Program-made: the position numbers and the translations under genes
Source of the DNA: Rhynchopus sp. YZ270_cl-10
Taxonomy: Eukaryota > Euglenozoa > Diplonemea > Diplonemida > Diplonemidae
Reading direction: 5' to 3'
Assembly (NCBI GenBank): GCA_964035575.1
Contig: OZ037837.1
Location: 1-64,000, forward strand
DNA: 64,000 nucleotides
The notes under the pieces: generated by a model
The model's input: only the letters and a program-made list of their open reading frames with translations
Database searches by the model: none
What the model was told of the DNA's origin: nothing
Shown: positions 56,942 to 64,000 of the stretch, in pieces
Layout of the letters: every line of letters begins with the position of its first letter
How positions within the stretch are numbered: position 1 is the stretch's first letter

Positions 56942-58879
56942 TTAAACACTCAGTGTCGCGGTCGCAGTTGGCTGTGTCCCCCTGCTGATCGAGTGTCTCG
57001 CCCTGTCGTTGACAGAGTTGAATCGCTCCTTAGGCGTGTACAGGGTGGTGGGGCTGGTAGGTCGGGCGAGCGGGAAGGAGTGTGGTCCCGACGTCGTCGG
57101 GCTTAGTTCCCCACCTGCATGTGTATGTGTCACAGACCTGCGTCTGCTACTGGGCGGGGCATGTAGACCACCAGGACTGCTACGACCACCACCACCGCCC
57201 CTCCCTGCCGTCACCAACTCAGCCACGTTGTCATGGTGTCGCACATCGCCTGCTGGTGCCCGCATCCCTACCAGAGAAAGCTCGCAGGATTGGATAAGAC
57301 TTGGACACTCGGAGAAGTTTCTGTCTGAGACTGGCAGCCAATGCGGGCTTGGTGGTACACTTGAGGGCGACTCTGGTGCTGGGAGTGGTGGAGACACTTC
57401 TAGTGCCGAAGACTCGTAAAGGACCTGCTTCTGCTGCTGCTGGACGACGTTGGTCTCTGTGGGTAGTGGTGTCTTGCGGCTCTTCTTGCACAGAAGGAAA
57501 CCTGCAACGAGGCCGAACGAGCAACACAACAGTGCTGCGGCGATCACAATGAGGAGCACCTCGATACCCACACTGTTGTCGTCGTTGCTGTCGTCCTTCG
57601 AAGCAGCATCTTGCACTGGGGATGCACCAGGTGACGGTGATGCAGGCGTCAGTGTTTCCCCTGGTGCCAACGTCGTGCCTGGTGCCAATGTCTCACCTGG
57701 TGTACCAGCTGGAGCTTCTGTGTCACCAGGTGCACCAGCTGGAGCCTCTGTGACAGCTGGCACCTTCGTCGGCATCACAACCACAACAGGCCGGGGTGTG
57801 GCAGGTACTTCCGTGGGTGCTGCTGTCGTGCCAGGTGCGAGGGTCTCCTTCTTATCCTTTTTAGGGAGAAGACGGTAGAAGAGGGGTCCGATGTTACGCT
57901 CAGAGATGACAGTCTGGAACATGTGTGTCGTGAGGCTGTACTCATCGATGCCTGCAGTGTTCACCTGCAGGATGCGTTCGGTGTCAATGACGGCGAAGGA
58001 GGGCTGCCGGATGGGACGGTCCTTGCCTGTGTAGGTGCCGAGGAACTGCGGCATGTCGCCCAGGACGATCTCGGGATCGTGTGTCGCGTCAAACTTGTAA
58101 AGTTCCGTTGCGCTGTCCGTCTGCGAACACACGTACAGCGCATCGTTGATCAGCTGCGGGTACCCCACGTCCTGACTCCCGTAGTTCGTCTCTGGAAACG
58201 TGTCATGCACATGAGGGTAGTACACCTCCTTCGAGTCCTTCTTCGCACTCACATACCCACCACCTTCCTTCCCCGTCCCCGTAGGCACGTTGTACGAAAT
58301 CCAGACAACGTTGTCCTCATCAGCATAGAGGCCGCCACCCACAGGGCCGGCAGCGGTCTTCAAGGAGAGGTATGTGTATTTGTCCTTGATGAGGCATTTG
58401 TCGTTGATCCAGTAGCATGGGCCCTTCTCCACGCAGTAGGTCTCGCTCGTGACGGTCGTGCAGCCGCGGAGGTAGTTGCCACGCACCTTCCAGCCGTTGA
58501 AGGTTGAAGAGCTTTCGTACGACGCAACGTACGCAGTGTGTGTCTTGGTGTTGATCGCAGTCCCGTAGAAGCCCTGCGAGTCCTTCACCTGCGGGCCAAA
58601 GTCGATCAGCTCAAACGGCGCGGTTGGGTCCTCCGCAAAGTTTGCCTTGAAGAACTCGTTCCCGCAGGTCACGCTTGCCCAGCCCTCAATCTCATCGATG
58701 CCCAGCCCGCGTGAGTCGTGTGAACAGTGTGCGCTTGCCCCAGACCATTGGTTGTAGTCCTCTCGTTCCTCACCTGAGGTGAGAACAGAAGAAAGCCCTG
58801 TGCTTGTCAGAAAGTACAGCCGTTCTGCCTCCACTGCTGCCACTAAAGCAGAAGTGCAGACTGCGAAGGCAAGCCGCAT
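56942..58879 (-). CDS. mucin-stalked single-pass membrane protein, copy 1
   Basis: I start at MRLAFAVCTSALVAAVEAE because it is a signal peptide. The ATG 180 nt upstream would add codons of a 9-bp minisatellite and bury the signal. The product is 645 aa. The ectodomain is about 19-350, with Gly/Tyr/Asp-rich segments that could be beta-propeller blades (not proven) and a Cys-rich insert (CVEKGPCYWINDKC). A stalk of TEAPAGTPG-type repeats follows (about 350-430), then a transmembrane helix (about 440-464) and a 181-residue Pro/Ser/Gly-rich cytoplasmic tail with Gln runs and a poly-Gly stretch. A candidate AG acceptor is at 58891-58892. I do not recognise a family. A surface receptor or coat protein is the likely role. 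Confidence 0.78.
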   Translation of the reverse strand: MRLAFAVCTSALVAAVEAERLYFLTSTGLSSVLTSGEEREDYNQWSGASAHCSHDSRGLGIDEIEGWASVTCGNEFFKANFAEDPTAPFELIDFGPQVKDSQGFYGTAINTKTHTAYVASYESSSTFNGWKVRGNYLRGCTTVTSETYCVEKGPCYWINDKCLIKDKYTYLSLKTAAGPVGGGLYADEDNVVWISYNVPTGTGKEGGGYVSAKKDSKEVYYPHVHDTFPETNYGSQDVGYPQLINDALYVCSQTDSATELYKFDATHDPEIVLGDMPQFLGTYTGKDRPIRQPSFAVIDTERILQVNTAGIDEYSLTTHMFQTVISERNIGPLFYRLLPKKDKKETLAPGTTAAPTEVPATPRPVVVVMPTKVPAVTEAPAGAPGDTEAPAGTPGETLAPGTTLAPGETLTPASPSPGASPVQDAASKDDSNDDNSVGIEVLLIVIAAALLCCSFGLVAGFLLCKKSRKTPLPTETNVVQQQQKQVLYESSALEVSPPLPAPESPSSVPPSPHWLPVSDRNFSECPSLIQSCELSLVGMRAPAGDVRHHDNVAELVTAGRGGGGGRSSPGGLHAPPSSRRRSVTHTHAGGELSPTTSGPHSFPLARPTSPTTLYTPKERFNSVNDRARHSISRGTQPTATATLSV

Positions 58880-58902
58880 TTGTGAAGCATCTGTGTGTGG
58901 GT

Positions 58903-59013
58903 GGGTGTTGTGGGTGTTGTGGGTGTTGGTGGGTGTTGGTGGGTGTTGTGGGTGTTGTGGGTGTTGTGGGTGTTGTGGGTGTTGTGGGTGTTGTGGGTGT
59001 TGTGGGTGTTGTG
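58903..59013 (+). repeat. 9-bp minisatellite in the 5' leader of the stalked protein
   Basis: About 12 units of GGGTGTTGT (with GGTGGGTGTT variants) lie just upstream of the chosen start. On the transcribed strand it is CA-rich and ends ACACACAG, so it could serve as the tract before a splice acceptor. Confidence 0.8.
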
Positions 59014-59059
59014 GTAAGGGAAGAGCAAAAGGAAGAGGAAGTCGTTTACGGGGTTTCAT

Positions 59060-59441
59060 TATTTTCAGAGAATACCATGCAGCTGCAGATTGTCAGAAGA
59101 TAACTTTGAAGAAAACAAAAGCGCAAAAATGAACTAAAGTACCTAGCCTAGTAGGGGCAACAGGGCACTCTACAAGAGCAGTTGAAAGTGCAAATACTTC
59201 ACAGAATCAGCGGATGCAGGCACTAAAAAAAAATGAAATTGAACATCGCACCCCCGAATTTTCCTTTTTCTGTTTCCCTACCACAAAGCAATAACGGCAA
59301 TACCAATAAACAATAAAGGCAATAGGGGTCCATAAAATGTCGGTCAATGTAGGTGGTCCGTAAAATGTTGATTTTTTGGAAAAAAGCTTTTTTGAAAAAA
59401 ATCCGACATTTCACTGAAATTCACCCATGCATCTTCACCTA
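59060..59441. other. no gene; start of a repeat-rich spacer
   Basis: Holds GAAATTGAACATCGCACCCC at 59233, repeated in diverged form at 59612 and inverted near 59805. Confidence 0.45.
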
Positions 59442-59547
59442 CAGTAGGACAAATAAAATTGGCGACCAAAAAAATCGCCAAGAAAATTGCAAGAAAACCC
59501 CCAAAATCCGCCAATATTTTTTTGTCGCCAAGTTTCTTGTCCTACTG
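59442..59547. mobile_element. 106-bp MITE, CAGTAGGACAA family, TA-flanked
   Basis: Inverted ends CAGTAGGACAA...TTGGCGAC with TA on both sides. Same terminal sequence as 50652-50753. Confidence 0.83.
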
Positions 59548-59549
59548 TA

Positions 59550-60234
59550 CATTGTACGGACCCCCATGAACACAATAAAGACAAAAGGGAGAGGTTGTGC
59601 ACATACAACAGAAATTGAAACCGCACTCCTAATTTTCCTTTTTGTTGTTTCCCCACCCAAATAAAAACAATAAAACAAAACAAAAAACAATTAAGACAAT
59701 AAAGACAAAAGAGAGGGGGTTGGAGACGCACACACCTCGACCTGTCGGTGAAATGTGGCGCTCCTCCAACCCGCCCCAGAATAGGAAAAAAGGGAGGGGG
59801 TGTAGGGGTACGGTGTTCAATTTCAATTTAGCATTGCATGCAATCACATAGTTAAAACATTTGGGTCATAAACACCCCGTAAGCGGCCCAGTCCGTATCA
59901 AGAAACTAGTACTGTGCGCTTAACAAACCAGACAGTGGTAATTTTTTTTGGGGGGGGAATGAACAATTTTGGCCTAAAAAAATCGATTTGAGAAATATTT
60001 CTAAGTGCTCTGACACGAAAATATTGCAGGGCCGTTCATTACTTATTAGATGCAATCCTTTCCGAAGGTCACAATAGCGTAAAACCTACTAGGTAATTAC
60101 ATTGCTGAGTCAGTTCGTCTACACTCTGAAAGTGAGGTGTTCCACAAACCTGCGAAACACGTTTGTGCAAAATTACGCCAAAAACGACGCCAATTAGAAG
60201 TTGTACCCGCAAACCACAAGTAAAACCACAAGTA
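59550..60234. other. no gene seen
   Basis: AT-rich spacer. Bases 59805-59847 match 40293-40336. Confidence 0.5.
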
Positions 60235-60599
60235 CATCATTCACATCACCGTCGCGTGAGATGAGACATTAGGAAAGGGGGGTATGTGCCCTGTAAGGGT
60301 GCGGGTGGGGAGGGGAGCATTTTCTTCTTTGGGGAGGGAAGAGAGGGGGAAAAACACCTGTCTTGAGGTGGGACTGTCCACAACGGGGCGTCTTGTTGGA
60401 CACCATTCCACGCTGTTTCGTTCCGTATTTCGTTTGTTTCCCCCACACCAAAGGATTGTTGACACCATCTAGAGAAGAGGGAATCGCTGAGGGAGGACAA
60501 AGAGAAAAAACAGTGAGACTGTCTATGTGACAGCTGCACTGATCCAACAAATTGTCAATTTTTTTTGTAAAATAAAAGCAGTAAAATTATATTGAAAGA

Positions 60600-60962
60600 T
60601 TGGGGTGATCAGAGGTACTTTTTTGCAGCTCCAGTCACAAAGAATCATGAAAAATCACGAAAAATCACAAAATCCGGAATGCGAATCACAAAAAATCACA
60701 AAAAATCACAAAAAATCACGAAAAATCACAAAATCCGGAATGCGAATCACAAAAAATCACAAAAAATCACAAAAAATCACAAAATCCGGAATGCGAATCA
60801 CAAAAAATCACAGAAAATCACAAAAAATCACGTACGCTCACAAAAAACCCAAACAAAATCATAATTTCGTTTTTGTAAGCATTTGTAACCGTTTGTAACC
60901 GTTGTGATTTTTCGTGATTTTTCTTGACTCGAGCTGCAAAAAAGTACCTCTGATCACCCCAA
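60600..60962. mobile_element. 363-bp inverted-repeat element with empty site in the paralogous copy
   Basis: Perfect 32-bp inverted ends start TTGGGGTGATCAGAGGTACT. The interior is a tandem repeat of AAAATCAC/TCCGGAATGCG units (60660-60830). Flanks are AGA at 60597-60599 and 60963-60965. The duplicated segment has the uninterrupted site TTGAAAGATGCCCC at 54513-54526. The duplication is 3 bp with these ends, or up to 5-6 bp if the ends are shifted by one or two bases. Confidence 0.9.
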
Positions 60963-61084
60963 AGATGCCCCTTTAGCCTCTCGTGTATAGTCAACTTTAA
61001 AATTAGAAAAAGTAACAAAGGGATCCCTTCACAAGGGAATAAAAACTACGCCAGAAGGCTGGAAGTGCACGAATGAAGAACAAG

Positions 61085-61320
61085 AGTAGTGTTGAAACAT
61101 GCTCAAACGCATCTCAGTCGAGCCATGCAAAGAGTGGGACGTGATTAGTCCGTACCGTAAGAGAACAGAGGCGGTTCACAACCGCTCGGCAAATCACGCG
61201 ACCTCTTTATACCCTAAAAGGTCGGCTATAACGTTGCACGGTAGTTACCGTGCAACATCAGTGGGACCCAAAGAGCAATCATGGCTCAGTTCGACAAACG
61301 CGCACGTGCCACCCAATGCA
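61085..61320. other. structured copy-2-specific insertion (possible SINE or ncRNA)
   Basis: Absent from copy 1. It contains a run of hairpins: CGTGATT/AATCACG (61140 and 61192) enclosing GCGGTT-CAC-AACCGC (61171-61185), then CGACCT/AGGTCG (61199-61224), then an 11-bp stem GTTGCACGGTA/TACCGTGCAAC (61233-61256). It ends in an A-rich run. GGTTCACAACC is close to, but not, a pol III B box. CCGTACCGTAAGAGAAC recurs near 29588. Confidence 0.4.
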
Positions 61321-62115
61321 TGAAAAAAAATGAAAAAAGCTTTAAAAAACAACAAATATTGTGCATCGCGCACAAACACACCGAAAAGGGAACGGAATTT
61401 TCTTATTTTTATTTTCCCATAATAAAGGAAGCAACGATATGACCGGTTTGGGTTTATGTTACGTGTATTGTATTCTGACTGTCTTCTCTACCCATAAGCA
61501 CAATCAAAACATCTTCTACAGCAACAATCAGGGAGGAGGAAGGGAGGAAGGGAGCAATCCCTTTTTTTTTGGGGAGTGAATCCTTTGTGGATCCCATCAA
61601 CCCGAAAGGGAGGTTTATTTTTTTATTTTTTTTATTTTTTTTTGCTAAATTTTTAAACTGGGGACTTTGTTTATTGAGGTGGATTTTATTCCATGGAGTG
61701 AGAAAAATCTTTTTTTAGCCCTCTCGTGACAGTGTACTTGGTAGGAACGGCATCTGCGCCGTGGGTGGACCCCACGCCTAACCATACAGTCAGTCCTACA
61801 TCCATTTCGTGGTTTGCAGCTAAAGAAAGTCAGCACAATAATTTGCACCCCAATACAAAGCAAAGCTTCTCAAACAAGTCTGATTGAGAGCAGAAAACAG
61901 AAACAAATAAAAAAGTGGGGGGATGTTTTCCTCAGCAAAGAGAAATGTTGTGGTAAAGATGACCAGAATGAGTCACCAAAAAAAACGGGGGAGGGGAGGG
62001 CTAAGAACATTGCAGCACACAGAACAGATTGTTTTCTTAATTTGCAAAATAATGTTTTTCTAAAATTTTTGCCGTTTCGCCTTTTGGGCATTCGGAACAA
62101 AAATAAAAATAAAAT

Positions 62116-62203
62116 GGGTGAAAGTCAAATGTATGCACATTGCGTATACATCTGACTGTTTTGTGCCCTCTTGTTCATGTATGTATACATTTGACTTTCG
62201 CCC
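62116..62203. mobile_element. 88-bp hairpin MITE with possible 9-bp TSD
   Basis: Inverted ends GGGYGAAAGTCAAATGTAT, flanked on both sides by AAATAAAAT. The flank is low-complexity, so the 9-bp duplication could be chance. Absent at the same place in copy 1. Confidence 0.65.
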
Positions 62204-62321
62204 AAATAAAATGTCACACATTGCGACTGGTTGGGAGACTGAGTCTGGACGTGAATCTGCAAGGTAGCCTGGTCTGTACCATTGCTATTGCCCACCATTG
62301 CCAAACCATGCACATCACTAC

Positions 62322-62454
62322 ACGGCGAACTAGTCAGGAGGAGTCACCACAGTCGTATCGACTAGTGCTAAACTAGTGGGTGTAACACTAGTCGTAAAAC
62401 ACTAGTCATTTGGGCCAGTAGCACTACCAGTAGTCCCCCTGACCAGTCCGCCAT
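62322..62454. mobile_element. 133-bp MITE with ACTAGT-rich interior (copy 2)
   Basis: Inverted-orientation relative of 51481-51627, sharing both ends and the interior CTAGTG palindromes. It lies in sequence missing from duplicate copy 1. Confidence 0.8.
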
Positions 62455-62956
62455 GTGCTCATGTTGTTTTCCTCTCTCGGAAGGTTCACCCTCAGAACAC
62501 GACACTCACAAACAATTGAAGCCTCTTGTGAGGCAAAAATAAAAGCGAGTCGGCTTGCTGCACCCAGGTGTTGCCGTACTGGATGTGATGGTATGCATAT
62601 TGCAAGATGACAAAAAAACGAAACAATGATAAATGAAAACGCACTACAAAAAAAGTGAAATTAATTTTAAAAAAACAGCAAAACCACAAAAGATGAAGAT
62701 GAATAAGCCGTTTGCACATTATAAAGCACAATACCCTGTGTAGCAAACACTGCGAGGTGACCTCCGTATTCAGGCAATCCACGTGTCCTACACGTGAAAA
62801 ACAGAACCAGGTCCCGGTATACTCTAGATAGAACAAAAAGAGCAGCCACACTGCCTCAGCAGCGCTGAAGATATGAGAGCGAATACCAAACAAAAACACA
62901 CACACAGAACAACTGTCTCTTTCCTGTCACTCGCCGCACACCCCTTGAGACATTAT

Positions 62957-64000
62957 TTAAACACTCAGTGTCGCGGTCGCAGTTGGCTGTGTCCCCCTGC
63001 TGATCGAGTGTCTCGCCTTGTCGTTGACAGAGTTGAATCGCTCCTTAGGCGTGTACAGGGTGGTGGGGCTGGTAGGTCGGGCGAGCGGGAAGGAGTGCGG
63101 TCCCGACGTCGTCGGGCTTAGTTCCCCACCTGCATGTGTATGTGTCACAGACCTGCGTCTGCTACTGGGCGGGGCTTGGAGACCACCAGGACTGCTACGA
63201 CCACCACCACCGCCCCTCCCTGCCGCTACCAACTCAGCCGTGTCATACTGTCTAGCCTCGCCTGCTGGCACCCGCATCCCTACCAGAGAAAGCTCGCAGG
63301 ATTGGATAAGAGTCGGTGACTCTGAGAAAGCTCTGTCCGAGACTGGCAGCCAATGCGGGCTTGGCGGTACACTTGAGGGCGACTCTGGTGCTGGGAGTGG
63401 TGGAGACTCCTCGCGTGCAGAAGGTTCGTAGAGGACCTGCTGCTGCTGCTGCTGGATGACGTTGGTCTCTGTGGGTAGTGGTGCCTTGTGGTTCTTCTTG
63501 CACAGAAGGAAACCTGCAACGAGGCCGAACGAGAGGAACAGTAGTGCTGCGGCGATCACAATGAGGAGCACCTCGATACCCACACTGTTGTCGTCGTTGC
63601 TGTCGTCCTTCGAAGCAGCATCTTGCACTGGGGCTGCACCAGGTGACGGTGATGCAGGCGTCAGTGTTTCCCCTGGTGCCAACGTCGTGCTTGGTGCCAA
63701 TGTCACACCTGGTGTACCAGCTGGTGCAGACGTGACACCTGGTGTACCAGCTGGAGCTTCTGTGTCACCTGGTGCACCACCTGGAGCCTCTGTGACAGCT
63801 GGCACCTTCGTCGGCATCACAACCGTAACAGGCCGGGGTGTGGCAGGTACGTCCGTGGGTGCTGCTGTCGTGCCAGGTGCGAGGGTCTCCTTCTTATCCT
63901 TTTCAGGGAGAAGACGGTAGAAGAGGGGTCCGATGTTACGCTCAGAGATGACAGTCTGGAACATGTGTGTCGTGAGGCTGTACTCATCGATGCCTGCAGT
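62957..64000 (-). CDS. mucin-stalked single-pass membrane protein, copy 2 (partial, cut by window end)
   Basis: C-terminal about 348 residues of a paralogue of the 56942-58879 gene; the frame is still open at base 64000. The stalk has one extra TSAPAGTPGV-type repeat compared with copy 1. The transmembrane helix reads LLFLSFGLVAG where copy 1 has LLCCSFGLVAG. The cytoplasmic tail is nearly identical, with changes clustered around GEARQYDTAELVAAG. The 3' flank is also shared with copy 1, placing the gene inside the tandem segmental duplication. Confidence 0.82.
   Translation of the reverse strand, partial: TAGIDEYSLTTHMFQTVISERNIGPLFYRLLPEKDKKETLAPGTTAAPTDVPATPRPVTVVMPTKVPAVTEAPGGAPGDTEAPAGTPGVTSAPAGTPGVTLAPSTTLAPGETLTPASPSPGAAPVQDAASKDDSNDDNSVGIEVLLIVIAAALLFLSFGLVAGFLLCKKNHKAPLPTETNVIQQQQQQVLYEPSAREESPPLPAPESPSSVPPSPHWLPVSDRAFSESPTLIQSCELSLVGMRVPAGEARQYDTAELVAAGRGGGGGRSSPGGLQAPPSSRRRSVTHTHAGGELSPTTSGPHSFPLARPTSPTTLYTPKERFNSVNDKARHSISRGTQPTATATLSV

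Larger units (their letters stand above)
60235..62956. repeat. segmental duplication, copy 2 flank
   Basis: Same blocks and order as 53722-56941. It is interrupted by at least three copy-2-specific insertions (60600-60962, about 61085-61320, and part of 62106-62485). The offset to copy 1 falls from about 6513 to about 6015 bp across the region. Confidence 0.85.

Noticed and set aside
58880-59059. 60-residue N-terminal extension (QHP/THN repeats) of the stalked membrane protein
   Set aside because: It is encoded by a minisatellite upstream of a clear signal peptide and a candidate splice acceptor at 58891.
61139-61200. tRNA gene
   Set aside because: The outer 7-bp stem and inner hairpin look cloverleaf-like, but the A and B boxes do not match and there is no proper anticodon or T arm.

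Overview
This is a window of nuclear DNA from a unicellular eukaryote. The evidence is GT-AG introns in two genes, secreted and single-pass membrane proteins with Thr/Pro stalks, CUB domains, receptor-type dCache/HAMP/cyclase proteins, a LINE-type insertion with a poly(A) tail, a Crypton-like tyrosine recombinase, and dozens of small inverted-repeat elements. All host genes lie on the minus strand, and an AG acceptor sits close to each start where I can look. That fits a euglenozoan such as a diplonemid with spliced-leader trans-splicing, but this is a style-based guess of modest confidence: I see no spliced-leader RNA, rRNA or tRNA gene.

Layout. Bases 1-2326 are about 290 copies of an 8-bp G-rich unit (TTTGCGGG). 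Bases 2391-17230 are 28 head-to-tail copies of a 530-bp satellite that look identical, and a 29th copy is interrupted at 17582. The interruption (17583-23597) reads as a 5'-truncated non-LTR retrotransposon on the minus strand. Its surviving reading frame carries a restriction-like-endonuclease tail, an OTU-type cysteine protease domain, a zinc-binding cluster and a coiled coil. It is bounded by a 145-bp duplication of the satellite. A tyrosine-recombinase element with 54-bp inverted repeats (17602-19257) sits inside its poly(A) tail. The satellite array ends at 23934.

From 24 to 30 kb there is no clear host gene. The stretch holds a 9-bp minisatellite, a 1.47-kb foldback element with two 604-bp mirror arms, scattered satellite fragments and MITE-like elements. 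From 30.5 to 44 kb lie a four-CUB membrane protein (30578-33136) and two tandem copies of a three-exon receptor with a degenerate class III cyclase domain (34883-37685 and 40883-43763). From 44 to 53.6 kb are nested inverted-repeat elements and one small membrane-protein gene (50076-50366). From 53.7 kb to the end, a roughly 6-kb segment carrying a mucin-stalked membrane protein is duplicated in tandem (genes at 56942-58879 and 62957 to beyond the window). The two copies differ by clean insertions.

The host genes all look like cell-surface receptors or adhesion-type proteins, several of them in recent duplicates. The rest is a dense record of mobile elements, in which several families can be bounded by target duplications or, in one case, by an empty site.
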